Position numbers and translations under genes: made by a program
Part shown: in pieces, positions 1 through 10,610 of the stretch
Numbering within the stretch: position 1 is the stretch's first letter
Layout: every line of letters starts with the position of its first letter
Assembly: GCA_963422465.1 (NCBI GenBank)
Contig: OY730172.1
Location: 3,162,001 to 3,226,000 of the forward strand
Length of the DNA: 64,000 bases
Direction: 5' to 3'
From: Lichina pygmaea
Taxonomy: Eukaryota; Ascomycota; Lichinomycetes; Lichinales; Lichinaceae
The notes under the pieces: generated by a model
Seen by the model: the letters and a program-made list of their open reading frames with translations, nothing else
Database searches by the model: none
Told to the model about the DNA's origin: nothing

Positions 1-2623
1 ATTCCACACAGGGTCAGACCACAGACCAGTGCACACAATTCTCAGTCTGGAGACTCCAAGAAAAACCAGAATAGACAAAAACAACTGGAGAACTCTGGAT
101 GCTAGTCAAGCAAGACAAGAAGCTGATAACCTACCACCTATTCCACCTCTAACTAGCAAGAAAGAAGTGGATGATTACCTGGAAAGACTGGACAAAACTC
201 TCCAAGAAATTGCAAACAAGACAACCCAACCTTGCAAAGAGTCCAGGTATGCAGCACCATGGTGGAACCAGGAAATCAAAGAAATAATCCAGGAGGAAAG
301 AAAAGTAAGAAGGAAAGTACTCCAAGGCCAAGAGGAAACCACCAGACTAGAGGAGATAACTAAAAAGAAAAAGAGTCTGATCAGACAAGCCAAAAGAAAG
401 ACATTCAGAACACATCTCCACCAGCTAGCAGAAACCCAGGACTACTGGAGAATTGCCAAATAGGGAAAAGAAAAAGCTGGCAAAGTTCCTGACCTACCAA
501 TAGTCCCAGAACTTATAGGACAACAAGGACAGCTGGCAAAGTCTTTTGAAGAGAAAACAGAAGCTTTCAGGACTTAATTCTTCCCTCTTCCTCTACAGCC
601 AGAGCCAGAGGAACAGGACCTGCCAGAAGAAACCCAGGAATGGCAACTATCCCAAGAAGTCTCCAAGGAAGAAGTACAAGAGGTTCTAAAGAAGAAAAAA
701 CCTCTCTCAGCACCAGGCCAAGATACTCTACCAAATGGATTTCTAAAAGCACTGGGAGACCCTTTCAACAAAAGAATTGCTAAGGTTTTGGAGGCTTGCT
801 GGAGACTGGAATACTTTCCAGACAGGTACAAGTCAGCCAAGACAATCTGCCTAAGGAAACCTGGCAAGGGATCCTACTGTCAAGCAAAAGCATGGTGCTC
901 TATAGCTCTCCTGAATACAATTGGGAAGCTAATGGAAGCTATTGCAGCTGCAAGACTAAGTGAACTAGCTGAGAAAGAAAATCTCTTGCCAGAAATCCAG
1001 ATGGGATTCAGAAAAGGAAGATCAACAGAATCAGCACTTTTTCTTCTGACCTCCCAGGTAGAAAAGATCTGGAAAGAAGGAATGGTTGCTAGTCTTCTCT
1101 CTCTAGACATCTCTGGAGCCTATGACAGAGTCTTGCCAGAAGTTCTCAGAAAGATCCTGATTAGGAGAAAGATTCCTAAGTGGTTTGTATCCTGGATCTT
1201 TTCCTTCACTACTTCACGTACTACCTCTCTGGTGTTTGATGACTCAGAATCCCCCCAGTTCCCTATATACTGTGGAGTCCCTCAAGGATCACCTTTCTCT
1301 TCTATTCTATTTCTTTTCTATATCTCAGAACTGCACAATACTGTACACACCCCTGAGAAAGGAGTTTCAGCACTTGGTTTTGCAGATGACACTAATCTTC
1401 TTGCATTCTCCTCTTCCTTGAAAAGCAACCTTCTCAAGTTGAAGTCTACACATTCCAAATGTCAGGACTGGGCAAGAAAACATGGTATGAAGTTTGCACC
1501 TGAAAAGTATGAACTTCTCTATTTTTCTAGAAGAAGAAGAGACAATCTTCAGCTCAGTCTAAGACTTGGAGAAGTGGTACTTCAACCAAAAGAAGAAGTG
1601 CGCATCTTGGGACTTTACTTTGACTCAAAACTTGTCTGGAAAAAACACCAAAAAATCATGTCACAGAAAGCTTCCAAATATTTCTCAGCTTTATCCAGAA
1701 CAACCTACTCTACTTGGGGACTACCAGTCCTAACAGCACGTCATGTCTACACTGCTATACTAAGATCTCTTCTTAGTTATGCAGTAGGAGTCTGGTTCAA
1801 TCCCCAAAAGAAACTCTCTAATATTATTTCATTATCTACTTTCCAAAATAAATGTTTAAGAACTATAGGAGGTGTCTTTAAAGCCACTCCTATTTTCCTA
1901 CTTGAATCAGAACTATTTCTACCCCCTCTAGACTTATACTTCAAGCTGAGAACAGCATGTTTTCTTTCATCTTTCTATTCAAACACACTACCCAACTCTC
2001 CTTCTACACTTCTCCACAAACTACACAGTCAAATTTCTCTCTATGTTTCTTCTCTCAGAACTACACCAAAGTCTCTGACAACTATTTCTCTAAACTGGAG
2101 AACAGTCTGGCTGGAACAACTAACTACTAACCAAGACTTCTCAAAGAAAAGTCTACAGGAGGTTTTCCACAAAGAATGGGAAGCCAGATGGCAGGTAAGC
2201 AGAGGAAATTGTTCTGCTATTTGGGACATGTTCACCAGAAGGCCACAGAAGAAAAACCTCAATATCTTCAAAGATTTGAGAAAAGCTGAGTCTAGTCTAT
2301 TTCTTCAAATTCTGTCAGCAAGAATAGGACTGGCCAGTTTTCTTTTCAGAGCAAATGTTCCAGACTTTAACTCCTCTCTATGCACCTGTGGTTTTGGAGA
2401 AGAAACAGCCCAACACATCACTTTTTTCTGTAACAAATTTTCAAACTAAAGACAACAAGTCCAATTCCCTCTACAAGATTTCCTATCTATCTTATTCTCC
2501 TCCAAGCTACTTCCTAAACTTCTTTTCTGGTTTATGTCTTTGAAAAGACTTGACCATTTCAAGCTAGCCCACCAACTCTCTTTCTAAGCTCTACCAAGTC
2601 AACTGTTTGTTTTAACAAATAGC
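1..2623 (+). mobile_element. LINE A1, Tad-like non-LTR retrotransposon, 5' part outside window
   Basis: The window opens inside the endonuclease domain of ORF2, at its SDHRP motif, and runs through the RT to the 3' UTR. The sequence is nearly identical to LINE A2 (38127-43453, minus), so both are recent members of one subfamily. The 3' UTR stops abruptly where chromovirus B1 begins. About 180 nt of 3' UTR and the AATA-type tail seen in A2 are missing here, and I did not find them on the far side of B1. Confidence 0.93.
2..2587 (+). pseudogene. LINE A1 ORF2 remnant (end of APE endonuclease, RT, C-terminal Cys/His motif)
   Basis: Single reading frame. The end of the APE-type endonuclease shows GSDHRPV. 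The RT core follows, with MGFRKGRSTESAL, SLDISGAYDRV (motif A), GVPQGSP (motif B) and GFADDTN (motif C). The C-terminus carries C-x-C-x8-H-x4-C (CTCGFGEETAQHITFFC). Three in-frame stops interrupt it: TAG at 461-463 (TGG in LINE C), TAA at 575-577 (CAA in A2) and TAA at 2447-2449 (CAA in A2). The natural stop is TAA at 2585-2587. All three are C-to-T or G-to-A changes in a CpA context, as RIP would make. The 461 stop is shared with A2. No RNase H block is visible between the RT and the Cys motif. Confidence 0.9.
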
Positions 2624-3034
2624 TGTGACAAGGCAATAGCAGAGCAGAACTCGAGCCTAACTGATTCGGTAACCTTGACCTGACTTGGCTTGAGACTTGA
2701 GACTTGGATTGATGTACAAGACGAAAGACAAGGAAGGAAAAAAGAAAAGAAGAAGAGAAGCTGGGGGAGCAGGAGAAGTTCTTATAGGCAGAGGATACGG
2801 TGGAGCAAACAGGCAACAGTGCAGATAGAACTTTCCGGCAAGGTGCGTGACTAGCAAACAGGCAACAGTGCAGATGGAACTTCCCAGCAAGGTGCGTGAC
2901 TAGCAAACAGGCAACAGTGCAGATGGAACTTCCTGGCAAGGTGCGTGACTAGCAAACAGGCAACAGTGCAGATGGAACTTCCCGGCAAGGTGTGTGACTT
3001 GTGCCAGATATGCAACTGGGCCAGAACTGTGACA
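2624..3034 (-). repeat. 3' LTR of chromovirus B1
   Basis: Plus-strand ends are TGTGACAAGG and CAGAACTGTGACA. At 411 bp it is much longer than other family-B LTRs (273-346 bp) because it carries four 49-bp tandem units (2804, 2853, 2902, 2951). On the element's strand these lie upstream of the TATAAG box, so they are in U3. Next to its inner edge (3035-3055) lies the complement of a polypurine tract. Confidence 0.9.
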
Positions 3035-6000
3035 TTACCCCTCTCCTTCACATGGCGAACTCCTGTGAGCCTCAGACCGCTTGTGGGTGTAGTTCCGTGG
3101 CTGTGGTTTCCTTGGGTATTTCTCATGGAAGTTGTAGATGGTGTCTTTGGTGTTGTCAAGATGCTTAATAGGCTCTTCAGTGGTATCTTCAATTAGCCAT
3201 CCAGACTATTTGACCAGGTACTTGAACTTCTGTCAAGATATTGCTGGCTTGGAGTCAAGGATTTCTTCAACCTGGAACTCTTCATCTGTGTCTTGACCAA
3301 TGACAGGGCCAGAGTGTTTATTTGATTAGCCAGGGATAGGATTAGCAGGTGTCAGACGTAGAAGGGAAACATGAAAGATAGGGTAGATCTTGAGAGTGTG
3401 TGGAAGCTCCAGATAGCAGGCACAGCTTCTGACTATCTTCAACACCTTGAATAGTCCAATCCACTTGTTGTCAAGCTTTTTACATGGGTGGTGTGTCCTG
3501 ATGTTCTTGGTATTCAGCCAAACAAGATCTCCAGTTTGATAGGACAGTGACAGGACTTGATGCAAATTGGTGGTGTAAGCTTGAGCTTCCTGGGATAGTC
3601 AGAGTTCAGCTTACAACTATTCCAGAATCTATGTTATTTCTCCAGAGATTTCCATAGTATCTTGGTTGCAGGCTTCACTCGTGGGTGTGATGCTGAGCTG
3701 TGGATGGAACCCTTTGTTGGCAAAGAACAGTGACATGCCAGAGGAATCAGACTGGGAGTTGTTCTACGTGAACTCTGCCAGAGGAAGCTATTGGACCCAG
3801 TCATCTTGGAGATAGTTGACATAGGATCTTAGGTAGTGTTCAAGCTCCTGATTCTCTTGTTCTGTCTGACTATCTGTCTCTGGGTGGTGTCCTGAGGATA
3901 GTCGTAGCATGATGTCAAGATAGGCACAGAGTGCTTTCCAGAATAAGCTGACAAACTGACCTCCTCTGTCTGAGACAATACTCCTGGGTAAGCCATGGGT
4001 ACAGACAACAAACTGGATGAACATCCAGACAAGATGTGAGGTTGTCATATCAGCACATGGCACAAAGTAGTGTTCTTTGGTGAGACAGTCAGTGATGACT
4101 CAGATATGCTTGGCACCAGGGAAGCCAGCATCTCTTGACTTGGGCAAGTCAGTAATGAAGTCCATAGCCAGATCCTGCCAATGTTGCTGAGGCATGGGAA
4201 GAGACAGCAACTCTCCTTGGTGATCACAGGCAGGCTTTGTTCAAGAGCAGACATGACAATTCCTGATATACTACTGTATAATGTTCACTATCTTTGGCCA
4301 ATAGTACCAACAACACAGAAGATTGTGGGTCTTGGCAATCCCAGTGTGGCCAGCTATTGCTTGGTCATGGACTTCTTGGAACAGGTGTAGGCGTAACTCA
4401 TCATTCTCAGGGATCCAGAGTCAGTTCTTGTAGAAGAGATAGTTATTTTCCAAGCTGCAGTCTGAGAGAGACATTTCTCGACTATGCCTGACACCATCCC
4501 TTAGCATCTGTGACACTGTTGCCACTGGATCACCTTCAGCAAGGTTGTTATAGGTAGCTTGGATGACATCTGAAAAAGGTGTAGCATCAGGTTCAGTGTC
4601 AACTGGTGCAGCTTCTGAACATCTCAGGATCTGGATAGGCTTGACTTGAACCTCTGAATGTGCAAGATTCTTGGGCTTGAGGATAACTTACTCCATGAAG
4701 TCTTGACAGGGATCACTGTCTGACAGGAGGTCTTGGGAACATCAAGTGAGGGTGTTGGCCTTGCACTGACTGCCTGGACAGTAGCTGATCTTGAAATTGA
4801 AGTGTGACAAGAACTTGCTCCAACAGGCTTGACAGTAGGAAAGGTGCTTTGACGACATGAAGTACTTCAAGTTCTTGTGATCAGAGATCACCTTGACAGG
4901 TTCTGGAGATCCTTCAAGCTCTGCTCACTATTCTTCAAAGGCACAGACAATTGCCAGCAACTCCTTGTCGTAGATCTTGTAGTTGCATTCTGCTGGCAGG
5001 TGGTGGTGTGACAAGAAGACAACAGGGTGTAGAACTCCTTCATGGTCTGGCTGTGACAGGACAGCACCAGAGACATAGTCAGAAGTGTCAGTCTCAACAA
5101 CACACTCCTTCTCCAGATCAAAGTGCTGCAGGATGGGTGCAGTGCTGAACACCTTCTTGATGCTTTCAAACAAGTGCTGCTCTGAGGTTTCCCACTTGAA
5201 GGCAACATTCTTCTTGGTCAGAGCTGTGAGTGGGGATGCAAGCTTGGCAAAGTCTTTGATAAACTGGTGGTAGAAGTTTGCAAAGGTAATGAAGCTCTGC
5301 ACTTTCTTGAGACTGGCAGGAGGCTTCCACTCCTTGATGGTGTCAGTCTTGGCTGGGTCCATACTCACAGATCTGGGTTGGCTGTCTTCAGTGGCAGACT
5401 GAATGATGAGGCCAAGGTACTTGACTTGATGGACTTCAAAGTCGCACTTGGAGATGTTAACTTGCAGGCTTACATCTTGTAGTCGACTGAGAACAAGCTT
5501 GACGTGCTTCCGGTGTTTCTTGAGTGTCTGACTGTAGACAAGGATGTCATCCACATAGGCAGTGCCAAAGACATCAAGGATGTCAGGTCCCAAAACATTA
5601 TTGATGTAGCTCTGGAACGTGCTTGGAGTATTAGCAAGACCAAAGAGTACAACAAGGTATTCGTAGAGGCCTGAGTGTGTGCGGAACACAGTCTTCTATT
5701 CTTCACCTTCCTTCATCCAGATACAGTTGAAGACACCAACAATATCAAGCTTGGTGTACTACACAGCTTTGCAAAGCTGGTCCAACATCTCCCAGATCAG
5801 TGGCAGGGGGTAACAGTTCTTGATGGTGATAGTGTTGAGTGCTCTGTAGTCTACACAGAAACACAATCCACCTTCTGGCTTCTTGACAAAGAGGACTGGT
5901 GCAGTAGCAGGTGATGAAGATGCTTGAATGAAGTCCTTGTTCAGGTTCTCTGTCAGGTACTTCTTGAGAACTTCAAGTTCTTCTCTGCTCATACTGTACA

Positions 6001-7808
6001 GAGGTCCAGAGGGTGCCTGGGTTCCTGGTTCCATCTTGATCTTGTGGTCAACTTCTGAGTGTAGAGGAGGAAGCTTGTCAGCGTCATCCTTGCTGAAGAT
6101 GTCCAGGAACTTGTGGTACTGAGCAGGGAGAAGTGTGGCAGGATCCACACACTTCTTTGGCTTCAAAGCCTGCTCAATATCTCTCAGAGAAACACTGAAC
6201 ACCTGGTGATCTGGCTTGGCAGCAAGGAGAGAAAATGCAGCAGCATTGATGGGGATTGGTGTGGCAGAAAGAGGCTTGGGATCCTGAGACTTTCTAGCAG
6301 ATGTCTTGGCTTCAAGATCCAAAGAGATTGGATAGCTATTGTTTAACTTGAGGTATGCAGATCAGCAGTGATCTGACTTGAACATGATTGAGGTGTTTGT
6401 CTAATCAATGTGTGGCCTGTGCTTCTGGAGCCATGGCATCCCCAGAATCATATCATAGTGAAGACCAGGAGACACAAAGAGAGACTTCTTCCTGGTGCAC
6501 ACCATGTGCTGTGGTCATGATTGTCTTGGCAAGATGTGTGGTTTGTGACATCTTGCCATCAAACAATCGCAATGTGCATGGGTAGGGGAGAGGTTCTTGG
6601 TGAAGAGATTGTGCAAAGGAAGTACCAATGCAGCCAAATGCTGAATAGCCAGAGTCAATAAGAGTATTGCACTTAAATTTCCCATCTAGGATACAAGGAA
6701 GAAACAAGCACTTACTATCCAATTGCTGGTCTGGAGACAGATAGCCAACATGGAGATCCTTTTCATGTCCTTGGGCATGACGATGACCAAGGACTACTTG
6801 TTTTCCGACTCTGGAGTAGTCTCAACAGTGGCAGACTTGGTGGTGGTCATAGTGGTGGCAACAACAGGCATGCTTTTCACTGGACAGAAGGTTGAGATGT
6901 GACCTTGGTTCCCACAGTAGAAGCAGAGGTCTTTGCTTCAGCAATGTTCTTGCTTTTCTGGTGTCAGCTTAGAGTGGCTGAGATCCATGGTAGGACTTGG
7001 TGGCTGTGGTGTGAAGGCTGGCTTGATGAACCCTGGACGCAGAACTGAAGCTCCTGACTGTGGAACTAAGGCTTGGGTGGGAGGTGCTTGACGTGGACAG
7101 TGAGAGTTGGCAGAAGTGGCACACAACTGGTTGTCCTGCAGCTGGCATTCCTCAACAAGCTTATGATAGCTGATGTCCTTGAGGTTGATGCTGACAAGCT
7201 GCTTGGCAAGCTCTTCAGAGATAGCACATCAAAGATAGCACTTCAAGGCCTTGTTGTTGAAGTCTGTGCATGGAGTATACTGATTGAACTCTGTGAAGAA
7301 CTCGGCAAAGAAACAGTTGGCCTGACACAAGGCGATGAGCTTCCTCTGAGCTAGGAACTCTGGGTCTGGGTCGGAGAAGGTGTTCTGGAGATCTTGGATG
7401 ATGTTGTGCCAGTCAATGTACTGGCCAGCCGTGATCTTAGCTGAGATGTAGGACTGCGCAGTGCCAGTCGTGCGTGAAAAGACATACACAATCCATGATG
7501 TTTCCGTGGGGTACCAGTCAGTGTTAAGTGTCATCTTGAGTGACAGTGACGTGATGAAGCTCTCAAGCTTCTCATACGTGATTTCTGTGTTTCCGCCATC
7601 ACCACTGAAGGTCTCTGGGTCAGCAGTGTGTTTGGACTTGGACTTGGGAGTAGTGTTAGTAGCTTGAATTTGCATGAACTCTGCAAACATGTTGTGAAGG
7701 AACTTGTCATTTCCAGTAACTGGCATAGCTTGGTCTGGTTGTTGAGATATGACAAGGATGTGAACGTGGCTTGGTGAAGTGTGTTATGGTTGGGTAGGTC
7801 TTTCGTAG

Positions 7809-8154
7809 TGTGACAAGGCAATGGCAGAGCAGAACTCAAGCCTAACTGATTCAGTAACCTTGACCTGACTTGGCTTGAGACTTGAGACTTAGATTGATGT
7901 ATAAGACAAAAGACAAGGAAGGAAAACAGAAAAGAAGAAGAGAAGAAGCTGGGGGAGTAGGAGAAGTTCTTATAGGCAGGGGATACAGCGGAGCAAACAG
8001 GCAACAGTGCAGATAGAACTTCCCGGCACAGTGCGTGACTTGTGCCAGAAGTGCAACAAGGCAATGGCAGAGCAAACAGGCAACAGTGCAGATGGAACTT
8101 CCCGGCAAGGTGTGTGACTTGTGCCAGATATGCAACTGGGCCAGAACTGTGACA
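7809..8154 (-). repeat. 5' LTR of chromovirus B1
   Basis: Same terminal sequences as the other LTR of this element. Just inside it, at 7798-7806, lies ACGAAAGAC (minus strand). This is the complement of GTCTTTCGT, found in family-B LTRs shortly downstream of TATAAG, which is the arrangement of a self-primed reverse transcript. Confidence 0.88.
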
Positions 8155-8516
8155 ACACCTGATCAGTGGCTTTGTACAAGACTGTAGTTTGTATTAAAGT
8201 AGATCTAGTTGTCTGGATCACAACATGAGTTGAAGACAATTGTTCTATAAGAGAACTATCACCTCACTATATAGTGCTCAGTTTTCAAGCTCAGTGAGCT
8301 GTGCTTGAAAGTCTTGCTGTACATGCACACTATGTCAAGCTGGTTGAGCTGGGCTTGCTATGCTTGATGTATATACACACTGTGTCAAGCAACCTCTGGT
8401 CAGTCTTGACAGTCACATGACTCTCTCCCATGTTGTGCTGTTTGGTACTTCCAATCAGTATCCTGTCTACTGCTTGTGTGAGTATAAAAGACTGTGTTTC
8501 TTCTGGGTTGTAACAC
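8155..8516 (+). repeat. Possible LTR end of a third LTR family (family C)
   Basis: There is no gene here. Two 50-bp direct repeats (8285-8334 and 8335-8384, each starting TCAAGC, with a third TCAAGC at 8385) are followed by a TATAAAAG box near 8483 and an end reading GGGTTGTAACA at 8516. The same TATA-to-GGGTTGTAACA arrangement occurs inverted at 44150-44190. A left boundary is not visible because B1 abuts it. Identification as an LTR is inference. Confidence 0.4.
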
Positions 8517-8527
8517 TCTACACTCAG

Positions 8528-8845
8528 TCACTTCACACAGCAAGTGCATGGGTGGTCAGTCAGAATGTACACCACTTTTGAACACTTGTGGCAGTGGTGG
8601 CAGCAGGGTAGCTCTGGCTTCTTGTTGTTCTTCTTATCCTTGTTCTTGTTCTTGTTCTTGTCCTGGTCCTTGTCTTTGTTCTCAGCTTTGTGTGTGCACT
8701 TTCTTGCAGCTGGTGGTGGCAGTTTCAGTGTGATTTTGTCACCTGAGGGCAGGTTGGTCAGTGGATCAGACAGGGAGCTGGATGACAGCTCAGGTAAATT
8801 CAGTATAGTCTCTGCACTTCCCCAAAGCACTTGTTCGAGAACCAA
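8528..8845 (-). CDS. Unknown Lys/Asn/Asp-rich ORF with a Cys-rich C-terminus, interrupted by LINE B1
   Basis: About 105 codons on the minus strand. It has a low-complexity K/N/D block and then a C-terminus rich in Cys and His (CCHHCHKC and CTCC). I do not recognise the family. LINE B1 inserted at 8805-8816, so the first codons listed here belong to the LINE. On the empty site the frame appears to stay open for roughly 50 more codons in the sequence after 17276. It may be host or from another element; the low-complexity tract makes a chance ORF possible. Confidence 0.3.
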   Translation of the reverse strand: MVLEQVLWGSAETILNLPELSSSSLSDPLTNLPSGDKITLKLPPPAARKCTHKAENKDKDQDKNKNKNKDKKNNKKPELPCCHHCHKCSKVVYILTDHPCTCCVK

Positions 8846-10261
8846 GTACAGAGAGTTCCCAGAGTACTCCAGAGATCCAGCTCTCTCAGGAAGTTACTGC
8901 TGAAGAAGTGGAACAAATCCTGAACAAAAAGAAACTTTTCACAGCAGGGGGAAAAGATAAGCTGCCAAATAGATTTCTGAAAGCTCTGGGTTCCAAGTTC
9001 TGCCAAGCTATGGCTGTTCTCACATGAACATACTGGAGACTGGAATACTTTCCAGAGAAGTTCAAGAATGCAAAAACAGTCTGTCTAAGAAAACCTGGTA
9101 AAGGATACTATAACCAAGCAAAAGCCTGGTGCCCTATAGCTTTGCTAAACACAACTGGCAAGCTGATGGAAGCTATTACAGCAACCAGGCTAAGCAAGGT
9201 AGCAGAAGAAGCTAGACTTTTGCCAGAAATCCAGATGGGCTTCAGGAAAAGAAGATCAACTGAATCAGCACTCTTCCTACTAACTTCCCAAGTGGAAAAA
9301 GTCTGGAAGGAAGGCATGGTTGCATCTCTACTTTCTCTGGATATCTCAGAAGCCTATGACAGAGTTCTACCTAAGATTCTCTAAAAAATCCTAGAAAGAA
9401 AAAGAATTCCTCTCTGGCTATCTTCCTGGACTCTCTCTTTCTGCACCAGTTGTTCTACCACTCTTGTGTTTGATGACTCTGAGTCTTCTGCTATTCCTAT
9501 TCACTGTGGAGTTCCCCAAGGTTTCTCTTTATCTCCTATTCTGTTTCTATTTTACATTTCTGAACTTCATGAAAATGTACACTCTTCTTCCACTAGTGTT
9601 TCTACTCTGGGATTTGCAGATAATACAAATCTGCTTGCATTTAGACACTCTCTAAAAAGCAACCTTCTGATATTGAAGAACACACACCTCAAATGTCTAT
9701 CATGGGCTGCAAGACATGGAATAGTCTTCTCTCCTAAGAAATATAAAATACTTTATTTTTCCAGAAGAAGATCAGACAATCTTCAGCTTAAGCTCAGACT
9801 GGCGATTGTGATTCTAAGACCAAAAGAAGAAGTGTGAGTATTAGGAGTGTACCTGGATGCAAAACTCCACTGGCATAAGCACCAGAGAATTATTCTTCAA
9901 AAAGCCCAGAAAGCACTTTCCTCTCTTTCTAGAACTTCATATTCTACTTGGGGTTTCCCAGTCCTCACATCATGTCTTGTGTACACTGCAATACTCAGAT
10001 GTTTACTAAGTTATGCTGTGGAGATCTGGTCCAACCCTCTAAGAAAATCTTCTAATATCTCTTCTCTTAGCACATGCCAGAACAAATACCTGAGACTTAT
10101 TGGAGGTGCCTTCAAAGCCACTCCATCTTTCTTATTAGAGAGTGAGCTTTTTCTTTTACCTCTAGATCTCTATTTCAAATTTTGCACAGCCTGTTTTCTC
10201 TCTTCTATTCAAACCTCCTCTCTGAAAATACTTCTGGACAATATCTTTTCTAATATCTCCC

Positions 10262-10600
10262 TGTTAAGGCCTAGGCCGGAACAGCCCAGGTAAGCGAGGA
10301 GCTCGTCCGGTGGACGAGCAGGAGCTAAGCGAGGAGCTCGTCCGGTGGACGAGCAGGAGCTAAGCGAGGAGCTCGTCCACGCAAAAGGATGATACCCCTC
10401 GAGGAGACCCCCCCCCTTGGGGCATCTGTATAAAGACCCCCAAAGAGCCCGGAGGGATTAGCTCTCCAGGCTGAACGCACATTACGAGCGACAATAGCAA
10501 GAGAGTTACCCCACTTGCTATTCATCTATTGAGTCCCTGCCCTCCTCGGTCGAAGACAGGACCACCCACATTCTGTGTGAACGTGGACTGGCCTTTAACA
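10262..10600 (+). repeat. 5' LTR of chromovirus A1
   Basis: TGTTAAGGCC...CTTTAACA, 339 bp. U3 holds a 35-bp-period array of palindromes (10301-10380), then a TATAAAGA box near 10431, then AGGCTGAA at 10468-10475, which complements the primer-binding region just inside the LTR. Confidence 0.95.
10301..10380. promoter_or_regulatory. U3 palindrome array in the family-A LTR
   Basis: GCTCGTCCGGTGGACGAGC occurs at 10301-10319 and again at 10336-10354. Each has 8-bp perfect arms around GGT. A third half-copy lies at 10371-10380, giving a 35-bp period. The array sits about 50-130 bp upstream of the TATA box, where promoter-binding sites would be expected. The same GGACGAG/CTCGTCC words, in a different arrangement, fill the U3 of A2 and of the solo LTR at 47602-47993. 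Confidence 0.7.
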
Positions 10601-10610
10601 GTTTCAGCCT
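10601..10610 (+). other. Probable self-priming primer-binding site of chromovirus A1
   Basis: The bases directly after the LTR read GTTTCAGCCT. TTCAGCCT (10603-10610) is the exact complement of AGGCTGAA (10468-10475), which lies about 37 nt after the TATA box, near the likely RNA start. Tf1/sushi chromoviruses prime reverse transcription from the folded-back 5' end of their own RNA, and this layout fits. The same pair is present in copy A2. Confidence 0.6.

Larger units (their letters stand above)
2624..8154 (-). mobile_element. Ty3/Gypsy chromovirus, family B, copy B1 (fossil)
   Basis: Reading on the minus strand: 5' LTR 7809-8154; gag about 7100-7750; a CCHC zinc knuckle (CFYCGNQGHISTFC) about 6885-6930; protease with LIDSG about 6600-6720; RT with YVDD near 5540; RNase H about 4850-5150; integrase core about 3790-4260; integrase C-terminus and chromodomain about 3040-3570; a purine tract; 3' LTR 2624-3034. 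It is broken in many places (a dozen or more). The two LTRs differ in length and by several percent, so it is an older copy. The flanking 5-mers (atagc and acacc) do not match, so one side has probably been rearranged since insertion. Confidence 0.9.

Noticed and set aside
2804-2999. CRISPR-like array of regular 49-bp repeats
   Set aside because: The units are contiguous with no unique spacers and lie within an LTR of a eukaryotic retroelement.
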